DNA of 45,623 nt, taken from NCBI GenBank assembly GCA_030153385.1, contig JASKJN010000005.1, positions 1-45,623 of the forward strand, in the 5' to 3' direction. Below the pieces are notes generated by a model, which worked only from the letters and a program-made list of their open reading frames with translations, did not search any database and was not told where the DNA came from. The DNA is from Archaeoglobaceae archaeon. Its GTDB lineage: Archaea > Halobacteriota > Archaeoglobi > Archaeoglobales > Archaeoglobaceae. Shown here in pieces: positions 9,334 to 18,276 of the stretch (its first letter is position 1; each line of letters starts with the position of its first letter). The position numbers and the translations under genes were made by a program.

Positions 9334-9981
9334 CTACTTCAAAACCATTTTTGTTTTTTCAGACCAGATCAGCAGGTCGAGTTCAGCAACGCTCAGCTGA
9401 TGGGCGAGAGCTATTTCTTTCATTCTTTTTTCCGCCTCCAGGTATCTTCTTCTCGTCATGCACTTTTTCTCAATGCCAAGCCATCTCAGGATATGCCTGT
9501 CGAGAATTGCAACGTTTTCTATGCCGACATTTCTTAAAAAATGACTTGCCTCTTTAAATCCGAGTCCGTAGAATTCTGAAACGAGAAAATCCCTGTCAAA
9601 TTCGAATTTATGCTTTTGCAACTTTTCCACAGCATGATGAATGTAGTAAGCCTTCTTTCTATGAAAACGAACTCCTGAACTTCTTAAAAGCTTTTCAAGT
9701 TCTTCGACATCGAGTTTCGAAATCTCAAGCTCTTCAAGAGCTTTTTGAAATTTTAATCCAGCCTTTGCTGAGGAGTTTGCGGTTGCTATGCAGAATGCAA
9801 GCTCCGTTTCCAATTTTGCCTCAATTTCGAGGTCTAAAAAAGGTTTGAAGTCGAATCTTGTTGCTCCTTCTTTGCCAAGTTTATCGAACTCCTTCAGCCT
9901 TTTTCTTATCGCCTCTCTGATCTGGTCAGAAACCTCAGGGATCTTTGGCTCAGTCGATTCTGAGGTCTTTGACGAATACAC
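9334..9981 (-). CDS. ogg: N-glycosylase/DNA lyase, archaeal Ogg2-type 8-oxoguanine glycosylase
   Basis: 215 residues. The HhH-GPD core contains [15 protein letters not shown], with the catalytic lysine in GFKEAS, and the following [11 protein letters not shown] with the catalytic aspartate. This is the Ogg2 arrangement known from Methanocaldococcus and Sulfolobus. It removes 8-oxoguanine and nicks the abasic site. The only usable start, GTG 9981, lies 32 bp inside purM and follows a GAGGGAG-like ribosome site, indicating translation within the purM mRNA. The neighbouring Nth and Xth make this a base-excision-repair neighbourhood. Confidence 0.88.
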   Translation of the reverse strand: MYSSKTSESTEPKIPEVSDQIREAIRKRLKEFDKLGKEGATRFDFKPFLDLEIEAKLETELAFCIATANSSAKAGLKFQKALEELEISKLDVEELEKLLRSSGVRFHRKKAYYIHHAVEKLQKHKFEFDRDFLVSEFYGLGFKEASHFLRNVGIENVAILDRHILRWLGIEKKCMTRRRYLEAEKRMKEIALAHQLSVAELDLLIWSEKTKMVLK

Positions 9982-10933
9982 CTTCTCCCTCTTCTACATA
10001 ACCAACCTTTTTCGCCCCAAATTTTTCTACAACGCTCATCGAATCTTCTGGCACTATAATCAAAAACCCCATCCCCATATTGTAGGTGCGATACATCTCA
10101 ACTTCTTCAATGTCTCCAAGCTTCTGTATGAACCTAAAGATTTCCTGAGGCTTCAGCGGATTGTCTATAACGTATTTTACGTCCTTCTTCAGCCTTTTAA
10201 GCTTTCTGAAGGCTCCGCCAGTTATGTGAGCGAGTCCATGGACTTCGCAGTTCTTCACAATTTCGAGAACTTCCATGTATATCCTCGTAGGAGTCAAAAG
10301 TTCTTCACCAATAGTTTTTCCGCCGAATTTATCGAAGTATGAAAGCCCATTAGCCTCGATCACCTTCCTTGCAAGGGTAAGGCCATTGCAGTGAATACCT
10401 GAACTTGGAAGTGCCATAATAACGTCTCCAAGCTTTACCGCTTTTCCCGTGATGATCTTATCCTTCTTCACAACTCCTATCGCAGTCCCCGCTAAGTCAA
10501 AGCCCTTGATCATATCTGGTAGAGTTGCGGTTTCCCCACCTACCAAGGTTATGTTTGCGATCCTACAGCCCTCCTCAAGCCCCTTCGCTATTTCCGCAAC
10601 AACATTCTCGTCTATCTTCTGCATCGCAATGTAATCTACCATTGCCAGAGGTTCTGCGGAGATCGCAAGCAGGTCGTTCACATTCGCAGCGACGCAGTCG
10701 ATGCCAAGCGTATCGTACTTGTTCATAGCAATTCCAACAAGGATCTTTGTTCCAACACCATCTGTTGTGATCGCAATTCCGAATTCGCCGACATCTATAA
10801 CTCCCGCATAATGAGAAACAAGAATAGGTGCACCAAATCCCTTTCTCGTAAACTTCACTATACTTGTGAGCGAACCTATAGCCTTTTCAGCCTTTTTTAT
10901 ATCAACTCCCGCTTTCGCATAATCGAACTTCAT
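9950..10933 (-). CDS. purM: Phosphoribosylformylglycinamidine cyclo-ligase (AIR synthetase)
   Basis: 327 residues. It catalyses the ATP-dependent closure of the imidazole ring in purine synthesis (FGAM to AIR). Signatures are [13 protein letters not shown], the [12 protein letters not shown] segment near residue 65, [11 protein letters not shown] and the glycine-rich [14 protein letters not shown] chose ATG 10933, giving MKFDYAKAG, the standard PurM N-terminus; the TTG two codons upstream is not needed. It is divergent from nth, and its 3' end overlaps ogg by 32 bp. Confidence 0.95.
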   Translation of the reverse strand: MKFDYAKAGVDIKKAEKAIGSLTSIVKFTRKGFGAPILVSHYAGVIDVGEFGIAITTDGVGTKILVGIAMNKYDTLGIDCVAANVNDLLAISAEPLAMVDYIAMQKIDENVVAEIAKGLEEGCRIANITLVGGETATLPDMIKGFDLAGTAIGVVKKDKIITGKAVKLGDVIMALPSSGIHCNGLTLARKVIEANGLSYFDKFGGKTIGEELLTPTRIYMEVLEIVKNCEVHGLAHITGGAFRKLKRLKKDVKYVIDNPLKPQEIFRFIQKLGDIEEVEMYRTYNMGMGFLIIVPEDSMSVVEKFGAKKVGYVEEGEGVFVKDLRID

Positions 10934-10951
10934 ATGCAAACGTGGAAGAAC

Positions 10952-10961
10952 TTTTTAAAAA
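10952..10961. promoter_or_regulatory. Symmetric TATA element shared by purM and nth
   Basis: The 10-bp palindrome TTTTTAAAAA is centred at about 10956.5: 23.5 bp from the purM ATG (10933) and 22.5 bp from the nth ATG (10979). One box could serve both directions, with leaderless mRNAs. Confidence 0.55.
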
Positions 10962-10978
10962 CTTATTCTATTCGAGAC

Positions 10979-11632
10979 ATGGATCTTGCAAAGCTAATCG
11001 AGCTCATGGAATATGAGGCTAAGAGGAGAAATGCTCCAATATTTTTGCATAATACAAAGCTTGAGCCATGGCAAATTCTCATAGCTACGGTTTTAAGCGC
11101 AAGAACGAGGGATGAGCAGACAGCAAAAGCTGTTGAGCGCCTTTTTTCAAGAGCGAGATCCATTGAAGAGCTTGCTGAGATGAGTGTTGAGGAAATAGAG
11201 GAACTAATAAGGTCTGTCGGATTTTACAGAGTTAAAGCTAAGAGAATAAAGGAAATAGCAGAGATTCTGAGAAGAAAAAGGTTTCCTGAAACAATGGAAG
11301 AGCTCCTATCACTTCCTGGCGTTGGAAGAAAAACTGCGAACATAGTATTAGCCTACATGGATAAACCAGCTATTGCTGTTGACACACATGTGCACAGAAT
11401 TGCGAACAGGTTAGGACTTGTGAATACAAAAAGGCCCGAGCAAACTGAAGAGGAGCTGAAGAAGATCTTTCCAGAAGAACTGTGGAATAAGCTGAATTCA
11501 GCTTTTGTAGGATTTGGACAAACTGTTTGTCTTCCAAGGAAACCCAAGTGTGAGGAATGCTTGGTTAAGAGTTTTTGCAAGAACTTCGCAAGAGGCAAGA
11601 TTTTTAATTTTAATGCTGAAATAACACCATGA
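10979..11632 (+). CDS. nth: Endonuclease III
   Basis: 217 residues. It is a DNA glycosylase/AP lyase for oxidised pyrimidines. The HhH motif LPGVGRKTANIVL carries the catalytic lysine, AVDTHVHRIANRLGL carries the catalytic aspartate, and the C-terminal C-x6-C-x2-C-x5-C (CLPRKPKCEECLVKSFC) binds the 4Fe-4S cluster. ATG 10979 (MDLAKLIEL) fits the family start and the promoter spacing; an ATG at 10934 would lie inside the promoter. The stop overlaps the xth start by 4 bp (ATGA), so the pair is cotranslated. Confidence 0.94.
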   Translation: MDLAKLIELMEYEAKRRNAPIFLHNTKLEPWQILIATVLSARTRDEQTAKAVERLFSRARSIEELAEMSVEEIEELIRSVGFYRVKAKRIKEIAEILRRKRFPETMEELLSLPGVGRKTANIVLAYMDKPAIAVDTHVHRIANRLGLVNTKRPEQTEEELKKIFPEELWNKLNSAFVGFGQTVCLPRKPKCEECLVKSFCKNFARGKIFNFNAEITP

Positions 11633-12387
11633 AGGTTGCAACCTTTAACGTGAACTCAATAAACTCCAGGCTTCACATCGTGATCCCATGGCTTAAAGAA
11701 AAAAGACCCGATTTTTTCTGCATGCAGGAGACGAAGGTCGAGGACAGGAAGTTTCCGTCTGCGGACTTTCACAGACTCGGATATAATGTCTTTTTCAGGG
11801 GCAAGGGAGGGCAGAGTGGTGTAGCAATAGCATCTTTCAGAGAACCAATTAAGCTTCATTTCGGTTTAAACGGCGAGGATGAGGACAGGCTGATCTTTGC
11901 TGACTTCGGAGATCTTAAGCTCATAAATGTATACGTTCCTCAGGGTTTCAGAATAGACAGCGAGAAATACGCTTACAAACTGAGATGGTTAGAAAAGCTA
12001 TATCAATGGCTCAAAGGGTTTGATCTGAACGATAACATCGTGATCTGCGGGGACATGAACGTCGCTCCGGAACCAATTGACGTGCACAGCCCTGATAAGC
12101 TTAAAAATCATGTTTGCTTCCATGAAGACGCTAAAAGGGCATACAAGAAGATCTTAGACCTCGGATTCGTTGATCTTCTCAGAAAAATGCACCCAAATGA
12201 AAGAATCTATACATTCTATGATTATCGGGTTAAAGGAGCAATTGAGAAAGGTCTTGGCTGGAGAGTGGATGCAATTCTTGCAACAAAAAATCTTGCTGAG
12301 AGATGTGTTTACTGCGATGTAGATCTTAAACCGAGACTGGCTGAGAAGCCCTCAGACCATCTCCCCCTGATCGCAGAATTCTCCTGA
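11629..12387 (+). CDS. xth: Exodeoxyribonuclease III / AP endonuclease
   Basis: 252 residues of the Mg-dependent exonuclease-endonuclease-phosphatase fold. Motifs include ATFNVNSINSR, the metal-binding glutamate in CMQETKVED, GDMNVAPEPIDV, and the C-terminal SDHLPLIAEF with the catalytic histidine. It cleaves 5' of abasic sites and should follow Nth in base excision repair, matching the 4-bp translational overlap. The 3' end overlaps the convergent PUA-domain gene by 36 bp, all within its conserved C-terminal motif. Confidence 0.94.
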   Translation: MKVATFNVNSINSRLHIVIPWLKEKRPDFFCMQETKVEDRKFPSADFHRLGYNVFFRGKGGQSGVAIASFREPIKLHFGLNGEDEDRLIFADFGDLKLINVYVPQGFRIDSEKYAYKLRWLEKLYQWLKGFDLNDNIVICGDMNVAPEPIDVHSPDKLKNHVCFHEDAKRAYKKILDLGFVDLLRKMHPNERIYTFYDYRVKGAIEKGLGWRVDAILATKNLAERCVYCDVDLKPRLAEKPSDHLPLIAEFS

Positions 12388-12825
12388 CCTCAGTCTTCTA
12401 TCCTTTGGAACATAGTTTCTTATCCTTTTTCCATTCCCTTTTCCGCAACCCAGAAAATACTCCCCCCATTTCAAAATGCAATAACCCTCATAATTCCCTT
12501 CTATGTCTTCTCCGCAAAGCCATTTTATCGCCTTTTCTTCATCAATTTCTAAAACTCCTTTCTTGGCGATTTTGCCAACAATAAAGCTTCCCTCGATTGA
12601 AAGTCTGAGACCGTCTTTTTCAATCTTTCCAAAATACAAGCCTCTACTTCTGTTTTTTAGCGGAAAATCGCATTTCTTATACGCGTAAATTTTACCATTA
12701 CTCCCAATAGAGAATTCAAGCTGAACTTCCGCGTCGAATTGATTTTTTAGCATCTCCTTTATTTTCTCAATTTCGCCACAAAGAATCCTTCCGTGTCGTT
12801 CATCTGAGGATGAATTCGAAGGCAT
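12352..12825 (-). CDS. Stand-alone PUA-like RNA-binding domain protein (RsmF C-terminal type)
   Basis: 157 residues. The pattern GLYFGKIEKDGLRLS...KAIKWLCGEDIEGN...YFLGCGKGNGKRIRNYVPKDRR matches the PUA-like domain found at the C-terminus of RsmF-type RNA m5C methylases. Here it is a separate gene immediately downstream of a methylase that lacks it. ATG 12825 lies inside the methylase gene behind a strong GAGGTGA site four bases upstream. ATG 12753, just after the methylase stop, is an alternative that would lose about 24 poorly conserved residues. It presumably guides the methylase to RNA. Family call from pattern only. Confidence 0.7.
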   Translation of the reverse strand: MPSNSSSDERHGRILCGEIEKIKEMLKNQFDAEVQLEFSIGSNGKIYAYKKCDFPLKNRSRGLYFGKIEKDGLRLSIEGSFIVGKIAKKGVLEIDEEKAIKWLCGEDIEGNYEGYCILKWGEYFLGCGKGNGKRIRNYVPKDRRLRSGEFCDQGEMV

Positions 12826-13661
12826 CTCCTCACCTCACCCAGATAAGATTTTCCTTCAAATTCAGTAAAACCTTCAATTGCTTTTATTGGCAGGTCTATT
12901 TTTTCTATTTCTGCTTCAGAATTTCTCAATAGGAAATCAACAACCTCTTCATTCTCTAAAGGCTCAAAAGTGCACGTGGAATAGACAAGGACACCTCCTG
13001 GCTTCAGACATCTGTAGCCAGTCATGAGCAGTTCTTTTTGCAGTTTTGAAAGATCTAGGCTCATTTTAATATTCCAGCTTTTTGCGTGTGAAAAGCTTCT
13101 TCTGATCATGCCTAAATTACTGCATGGAGCGTCGACAAGAACAGCATCGAATCTATTCTCAAATCTTGCAAATCTTCTTCCATCCATCATCGTGATCTTT
13201 GCAATGAGAACTCCACATTTCTGAATATTCGAGACCAGCATGTTTATCCGCTCGATCTTGACATCATTGGCCACAACACAGCCCTCATTGTTCATATACT
13301 GTGCTATCTGCGTTGTCTTTGCTCCCGGAGATGCACAGAGGTCAAGGACAAGCATTCCCGGCTTCAGCTCCATGATCACGGGAGGGATCATCGAAACGGA
13401 TGATTGTGAAAATATTACGCCGAGCTGATGTTCCGGAATTGCTGAAAAGTTTTCAGTGTTGATATAGTACCCCTCTCCACACCAGGGAACTTTTTCCTCC
13501 AAAATTCCAGAAAGCCTATTTACAACGTAGTCCAAATCTGCCTTTAAAGTGTTTATCCTAACGCTTTTTCTCAAAGGCTTTTCTAAAAATTCAAAAAATT
13601 CTTTTGAGCGATCTATCTTCGAAAGACGCTCGAACAATGCGGGATTGAGATCCTCTAGCAT
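12759..13661 (-). CDS. tRNA/rRNA cytosine-C5 methyltransferase (NOL1/NOP2/Sun family)
   Basis: 300 residues. It is SAM-dependent. Visible are the LRKSVRINTLK N-terminal motif, motif I LDLCASPGAKTTQIA, motif IV VDAPCSNLGMIRR with its Pro-Cys, and motif VI YSTCTFEPLENEEVV with the Thr-Cys nucleophile. Both catalytic cysteines of m5C RNA methylases are therefore present. The target RNA is not evident. ATG 13661 overlaps the glyA stop by 7 bp; a GTG at 13679 is less likely. The RNA-binding PUA module is encoded by the next gene. Confidence 0.9.
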   Translation of the reverse strand: MLEDLNPALFERLSKIDRSKEFFEFLEKPLRKSVRINTLKADLDYVVNRLSGILEEKVPWCGEGYYINTENFSAIPEHQLGVIFSQSSVSMIPPVIMELKPGMLVLDLCASPGAKTTQIAQYMNNEGCVVANDVKIERINMLVSNIQKCGVLIAKITMMDGRRFARFENRFDAVLVDAPCSNLGMIRRSFSHAKSWNIKMSLDLSKLQKELLMTGYRCLKPGGVLVYSTCTFEPLENEEVVDFLLRNSEAEIEKIDLPIKAIEGFTEFEGKSYLGEVRRCLRIHPQMNDTEGFFVAKLRK

Positions 13662-14908
13662 AATGAATATGCTGGACACTCCTCAAACGTGAATTTTACA
13701 GTTTGAAAGTCTTTTCTAAACTCCGCAACCTCTTTTCTTATCTCCTGCAGGCTCTTTTTATCTTTCAAAGCCATATCGATGAACTCAGCGATAGCGATCA
13801 TTTCATTTTCTTTCATTCCAAGTCTTGTCACTTCCTGAACCCCTATGCGTATTCCAGAGGGATTTGCGGTGCTTTCGATTGGATCCCATGGAAGCAGGTT
13901 CTTGTTCAAAATTATCCCCACCGCTTCGAGTTTTCTTGCTACTGGTCCACCCCCTCCAAATTCTCTGACGTCGACAGCTATCTGATGCGTTTCGGTGAAA
14001 CCAAATTTCTCTCCGAGAACCTTGTAGCCCAAATCGTGAAGTTTTTCTGCAAGTGTTCTCGCATTTCTTACCGTCTGCCTAGCGTATGCTTCACCAAATT
14101 CGAGCATTTCCATCACCGCTATTGCATATCCTGCCAAGGAGTGCAGATGGTGGTTGCTAACGACTCCAGGAAAAACCGCTTTATCGATCTTCTTCGCAAC
14201 CTTCTCTTTGCTCAAGATCAAAGCTCTCTGCGGACCGAAAAAGGTTTTATGAGTGGATGCAGTCAAAACATCAGCCCCCTCCTTGATCGGGTTGGGATAA
14301 ACCTTTCCCGCTATTAGACCAAGCACATGACTCGCATCGAACATAACATGGGCATTTAAATTCTCCGCAATCTCAACGATTTCCCTTACTGGCTGTCTGA
14401 AGAGTATGAGACTTGAACCAAGGATGAATAGCTTAGGCTTTATTTCTCTAGCGAGCTTTTCTGTTTCGGAAACGTCGATGTTCATCGATTCCACGTCGAA
14501 TGGATAATAGACGACATTCAAACCTCTCAAGCCAGCAGCGGATATCTTGTCGTGGCTTATGTGTCCACCGCAGGGCACAGAGATACTAAAAACAGTATCC
14601 CCAGGATTTGTTAAAGCGAAAAAGGCAGCGAGATTTGCTACAACGCCTGAGATAGGCTGTAGGTTCACATGCTCAACATCAAAAAGTTTTTTTGTTAGCC
14701 TTATAGCGAGATCCTCTACCTCGTCTATGAACTTGCAACCGGCGTAGTATCTCTCCCCAACCTTACCCTCAGCGTATCTGTGTCCAAAGTCGGAAAGGTA
14801 GCATTTTCTAACGAGTTCTGAGGTCAGGTTTTCGCTTGCTATGAGCGGGATTGAACTTTTCATCATTTCATTGTGCTTCTTTATTGCATTGAAAATGTCC
14901 GAATACAT
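13655..14908 (-). CDS. glyA: Serine hydroxymethyltransferase
   Basis: 417 residues. This PLP enzyme interconverts serine and glycine and transfers C1 units, in methanogens and Archaeoglobus probably to tetrahydromethanopterin. Seen are SEVVRK-type N-terminal residues (LIASENLTSELVRKCYLSD), YAEGKVGERYYAGC, the aspartate-histidine pair FDASHVLG and the Schiff-base lysine in STHKTFFGPQ. It starts at ATG 14908 and leads into the RNA m5C methylase gene by overlap. Confidence 0.95.
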   Translation of the reverse strand: MYSDIFNAIKKHNEMMKSSIPLIASENLTSELVRKCYLSDFGHRYAEGKVGERYYAGCKFIDEVEDLAIRLTKKLFDVEHVNLQPISGVVANLAAFFALTNPGDTVFSISVPCGGHISHDKISAAGLRGLNVVYYPFDVESMNIDVSETEKLAREIKPKLFILGSSLILFRQPVREIVEIAENLNAHVMFDASHVLGLIAGKVYPNPIKEGADVLTASTHKTFFGPQRALILSKEKVAKKIDKAVFPGVVSNHHLHSLAGYAIAVMEMLEFGEAYARQTVRNARTLAEKLHDLGYKVLGEKFGFTETHQIAVDVREFGGGGPVARKLEAVGIILNKNLLPWDPIESTANPSGIRIGVQEVTRLGMKENEMIAIAEFIDMALKDKKSLQEIRKEVAEFRKDFQTVKFTFEECPAYSLC

Positions 14909-14927
14909 GCAAGAAGCAGTTTACGTG

Positions 14928-14938
14928 AATATTTAAGT
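14928..14938 (-). promoter_or_regulatory. TATA-like box of glyA
   Basis: CTTAAATATTC on the minus strand, centred about 25 bp before ATG 14908; fits a leaderless glyA transcript. Confidence 0.5.
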
Positions 14939-15000
14939 TTTCCCCGAGTTGCTCATGCTTCACACCGAAAGTGATTTAATTCATCAAGTTGATTTTTGGC

Positions 15001-15558
15001 GTGGAAAGAGTTGAGGAGTATCTTGAGGCAATCTACGATATCCAGAAAAGTGGAAAAGTAGCGAAAACTGGAGATCTGGCAAAGAGTTTGGGTGTGCGCC
15101 CCTCGAGTGTAACAGAAATGCTTTTAAAACTAAAGGAGATGGGATACGTCGATTACAACCCCTACAAAGGAGCGGTTTTAACAAAAAGTGGCGAAGAGAT
15201 CGCCGAAAGGATAAAGAAGCATTACATTATAGCATCCAATTTCTTCAAGCTCATAGGAGTTAAGGATGAGATTGCAGAAAAGCTCGGATGCGAGCTTGAG
15301 CACCATATGAATGAAGATGTGGCAAAAAAGCTCTCTTCCGTCTTTTCTATCCTCGAATCTAAGTGTGGCGGATGTAGTCGAGAGATAAAAAGACTTGCCT
15401 GCGTATCGGATGGAATCTACGAAATCGTATCGTCTCCCGATCCAGATTTAAAACCGGGAGAAATTTTAAAGGTCAAAAATGGAAAAGTTGAAACTGCCAG
15501 AGGCGTAGAGGTAAGAGAAGAGCTCATGGATCTCGTTCTTGTTCGAAAATCTTCATAG
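15001..15558 (+). CDS. DtxR/MntR-family metal-dependent transcriptional regulator
   Basis: 185 residues. An N-terminal winged helix ([38 protein letters not shown]) is followed by the metal-binding dimerisation domain ([34 protein letters not shown]), with Cys, Glu and His in the expected metal positions. A CGGC motif and a short C-terminal beta-rich part follow. It likely senses Fe(II) or Mn(II) and represses uptake genes, but no transporter is adjacent. GTG 15001 is chosen: GATTTAAT at 14973-14980 lies 24 bp upstream, and the protein then starts MERVEEYL as in relatives. The 3' end overlaps the convergent methylase by 35 bp. Confidence 0.88.
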   Translation: MERVEEYLEAIYDIQKSGKVAKTGDLAKSLGVRPSSVTEMLLKLKEMGYVDYNPYKGAVLTKSGEEIAERIKKHYIIASNFFKLIGVKDEIAEKLGCELEHHMNEDVAKKLSSVFSILESKCGGCSREIKRLACVSDGIYEIVSSPDPDLKPGEILKVKNGKVETARGVEVREELMDLVLVRKSS

Positions 15559-16069
15559 CGAATATCCTTTCGAAGAAGAGCCTTCTTTCACCAACGATTT
15601 CATAGCGAAAACCTCTTTGCAATACTTCTTCAAAAATTCTTGGCGTGTTAATGGATGAAAAGATCAGAATAGCTCTGCCATTTTCTGCCATGATACTTCT
15701 TAGAGAGTCAAGGAATCTGCAGATCACCTCCAGGCCATCTTTTCCGCCATCCACAGCCAGATCTTCCCAATTGCCCCTCTTGAGCTCATCCTCGAGTTCC
15801 AAGTAAGGAGGATTGAAAAGAATGAGAGAAAACTTCTTTTTTATGCCTTTTGCGATGTCAGTTCTTATTACCTCGAGACCCTTTTTCCTAAGCTCTCTCA
15901 CAGCGAAAGGAGATATGTCTGTTACCAGGAGAAATCTGCACTTTCCCAATAGCTTCTCCGCAATAAAACCACTACCCGCTCCAATCTCTAAAACATCGTC
16001 CTCTTTTCTCACCTCCTTCAATGCGATCTCCAGCAGTAGCTCGCTGTCCTCAGCGGGTTCGTAGATCAT
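15524..16069 (-). CDS. HemK/PrmC-like methyltransferase (archaeal Mtq2 type)
   Basis: 181 residues. It has the SAM-binding motif [13 protein letters not shown] and the NPPY motif ([13 protein letters not shown]) that binds the glutamine amide. It is short and lacks the N-terminal helical domain of bacterial PrmC, as in archaeal/eukaryotic Mtq2, which methylates release factor aRF1 with a Trm112 partner. The start ([10 protein letters not shown]) is also Mtq2-like. It overlaps rsmA by 20 bp and is the last gene of the NfeD-DUF357-rsmA unit, suggesting a translation-linked operon. Confidence 0.87.
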   Translation of the reverse strand: MIYEPAEDSELLLEIALKEVRKEDDVLEIGAGSGFIAEKLLGKCRFLLVTDISPFAVRELRKKGLEVIRTDIAKGIKKKFSLILFNPPYLELEDELKRGNWEDLAVDGGKDGLEVICRFLDSLRSIMAENGRAILIFSSINTPRIFEEVLQRGFRYEIVGERRLFFERIFAMKIFEQERDP

Positions 16070-16781
16070 TCACGATCCTTGCAAAATTTACCGCCCCGAT
16101 CTCTTCAGGACGCTTCTCAGCCATATTTTCATCGAGCTCGAATCTATAGCCATATCTCTCCTCGAACTCTCTTACAATCTTACCAAGCTTTTTTCTCCTC
16201 ATGGAGAACGCAAAGGTTACGAATTTTTCGAAGAGATCCAGATCTTTAACTTCAACCATCGGAACTGGTTCAAGCTTCACGATCGCGGAATCCACTCTCG
16301 GAATTGGCTTGAAATTCTCTCTGCCAACGTTCTCAAGCAGTTTTGCTCTGCAGTAGGCCTTGGTTATTACTCCGAGTCTGCTATCTTCTCCAACAAGCCT
16401 TTCCGCAAACTCTCGCTGGAGCATTAAAACAGCGAGTTTGAAATCATGCCTCAGCAGTTTGAAGATCAGAGGAGAGGAGATCTCATAGGGAATATTCGAC
16501 ACACACTTGGTGAATTTGGGAAATTTGATTTTTAGTGCATCTCCATGAATTAGAGTAAATTTTCCATTCGCGATCTCATCCCTGAATCTTTTTTCAAGTA
16601 GCTTCACAAGTTTCGGATCCTTTTCGATTCCGATCACCCTTGCTCTTGAAATCAAAGCATTTGTCAGATTTCCAGTTCCACAGCCAACTTCAAGCACAAC
16701 GTCATCGCTATCAAGCTCAGCATAGCTGATGATTCTTTCCAAGATCTTTCTGTTCACCAGCATGTGCTGGCCCAGCCTCAT
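16050..16781 (-). CDS. rsmA: 16S rRNA dimethyladenosine transferase
   Basis: 243 residues of the KsgA/Dim1 family: LGQHMLVN near the N-terminus, motif [12 protein letters not shown], motif [13 protein letters not shown], and the FAERLVG and RVDSAIVKL segments. It dimethylates two adjacent adenosines near the 3' end of 16S rRNA during small-subunit maturation. ATG 16781 gives the typical MRLGQHM start; TTG 16793 is a weaker alternative. It overlaps the DUF357 gene upstream by 65 bp in another frame and the HemK-like gene downstream by 20 bp. Confidence 0.95.
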   Translation of the reverse strand: MRLGQHMLVNRKILERIISYAELDSDDVVLEVGCGTGNLTNALISRARVIGIEKDPKLVKLLEKRFRDEIANGKFTLIHGDALKIKFPKFTKCVSNIPYEISSPLIFKLLRHDFKLAVLMLQREFAERLVGEDSRLGVITKAYCRAKLLENVGRENFKPIPRVDSAIVKLEPVPMVEVKDLDLFEKFVTFAFSMRRKKLGKIVREFEERYGYRFELDENMAEKRPEEIGAVNFARIVNDLRTR

Positions 16782-16995
16782 AGAGCTTCCCAAGCTCCAA
16801 ACCGATCTCCAACCAAGCCCATGCCCATATCACGCATTCAAAAGCCCTAATAAAGTCCGATTTCATAATAAAGAACTCTGAATCACTCGCGTACGCTTTA
16901 ATGTTCTCTAAGAATCTCTTATCCCCTTCCACCTGATTCAGTCTCATTTTTAACTTCTCCAACCATTTTTCCGTCTCCTTCTTCAGCTCTATCAA
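16717..16995 (-). CDS. DUF357 protein
   Basis: 92 residues, all-helical. The segment [37 protein letters not shown] matches the DUF357 pattern of small archaeal proteins. TTG 16995 includes the first family helix ([15 protein letters not shown]) and is preceded by GGTGAG six bases away; ATG 16947 would lose it. The gene overlaps the NfeD gene by 77 bp and rsmA by 65 bp, so about half of its length is double-coding. Function is unknown; in archaea it is often near translation genes. Confidence 0.78.
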   Translation of the reverse strand: MIELKKETEKWLEKLKMRLNQVEGDKRFLENIKAYASDSEFFIMKSDFIRAFECVIWAWAWLEIGLELGKLYEAGPAHAGEQKDLGKNHQLC

Positions 16996-18235
16996 CTCTT
17001 CTCACCCTCAGCGTGAGACCATCCCTCTCAATAACTATTACTTCTTCCCCCTTTTTAAGCTCGTCATTTGATTCAATTCTCCAGATCTCTCCTCTGACTT
17101 TTGCGAATCCCTTTCCATTTTTGAATTCAACGACCTCGCCTCTTAGCCCAAGAACTTCTCCAACCGAAGACCTCTTCCTCCTGATTTTTATTATCTTCAT
17201 CAGAATAAAACTCATAAGTCCAGCTATTCCCAAACCAAGACCTATAGCAAGTTTGGGGAAAAATTCGTAGAATTCTTTTGGCATCATCGGCTCTTCAAAG
17301 ATCATAAGCAATCCCAGAGTTATTGCAATTACGGATGCCACAGCCAATGCACCGTAGGTGGGAGTTAAAAGTTCCGCTATCAGGAATAGAACTCCGAGGA
17401 TGATCAGGAAGATTGCAGCATAGTTTACCTGTATCACGCCCAGACCAGCAAAGGCTAAGATAAGCAAAATTGCTCCTACTACTTCCGCCATCATTCCCGG
17501 CGATGTCAGGCCGAAGAGCAGAAGATAGATTCCGAGCATCAGCAGAATCACTGCGATTTGCGGATTCGAGATCAGGTCGTAGATCACAGCTTGAAATGGT
17601 TTTTCGATCTCAACAAATGTGTAGCGGGTTGTGTTCAGCACGATTTCGCGATCCGCAACCATAACTTTTCTCCCATCGATCTTCTCCATTAGCTCTTCTC
17701 TGTTTTCCGCAAGAACGTCTACGACGTTCAATTCGTAAGCTTCATTTGCGGTAAGGCTGAGGGCTTCAGTGACAAAACGCTCAGCCACCTCGGGGTTTCT
17801 GCCCCGGGCATTTGCAATATCTTTCAGATAGCTTGCAATGTAGCTTATCGTCTTATTTTCAACTGCAGTGCCTGAGGTTGTTACGGGTGTTGCAGCGCCG
17901 ATAGCTGTGCCGTTTGCCATCCCAGCAATGTGAGCGGATAACAGGATCACGGTGCCTGCTGAAGCGCACATCGAACCCTTGTTAACATAAACGATTATCG
18001 GGATCTCGCTGTTCATGAAAAGTGACACGATCTTCTGGGTTGAGGAAAGAAGACCTCCTGGCGTGTCGATCTCGATCAAAAGTGCGTCAAGATCTCTTGT
18101 CTTAGCCTGTTTGTAGGCATATTCAAGAGTTATGAATGTGCCTTCAGTTATCTCGCCCGTGATCTTCACAGTTCCGATTTCAATAGCGCTGACATTCGCT
18201 ATGAGCAGTAATGAGAGGAGCAATACGAGTCGCAC
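16919..18235 (-). CDS. NfeD-family membrane-bound serine protease (ClpP class)
   Basis: 438 residues. An N-terminal signal peptide is followed by a ClpP-like domain: IEIDTPGGLLSS for the oxyanion region, the nucleophile serine in MCASAGT and a candidate catalytic lysine downstream. Four to five hydrophobic helices lie around residues 220-340, and a C-terminal soluble NfeD OB-fold (GLRGEVVEFKNGKGFAKVRGEIW) follows. This is the long form (1510-N type), which in Pyrococcus cleaves stomatin. No stomatin gene is adjacent here; the downstream genes serve rRNA methylation. GTG 18235 is 26 bp after a TATA-like box at 18256-18265. Confidence 0.9.
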   Translation of the reverse strand: MRLVLLLSLLLIANVSAIEIGTVKITGEITEGTFITLEYAYKQAKTRDLDALLIEIDTPGGLLSSTQKIVSLFMNSEIPIIVYVNKGSMCASAGTVILLSAHIAGMANGTAIGAATPVTTSGTAVENKTISYIASYLKDIANARGRNPEVAERFVTEALSLTANEAYELNVVDVLAENREELMEKIDGRKVMVADREIVLNTTRYTFVEIEKPFQAVIYDLISNPQIAVILLMLGIYLLLFGLTSPGMMAEVVGAILLILAFAGLGVIQVNYAAIFLIILGVLFLIAELLTPTYGALAVASVIAITLGLLMIFEEPMMPKEFYEFFPKLAIGLGLGIAGLMSFILMKIIKIRRKRSSVGEVLGLRGEVVEFKNGKGFAKVRGEIWRIESNDELKKGEEVIVIERDGLTLRVRRVDRAEEGDGKMVGEVKNETESGGRG

Positions 18236-18255
18236 AATTGAATTATGAAAAATAG

Positions 18256-18265
18256 GTTATATCCT
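18256..18265 (-). promoter_or_regulatory. TATA-like box of the NfeD operon
   Basis: GGATATAACC on the minus strand, centred about 26 bp before GTG 18235, giving a leaderless mRNA for the NfeD-DUF357-rsmA-HemK genes. Confidence 0.5.
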
Positions 18266-18276
18266 TTTCTGCTAAG

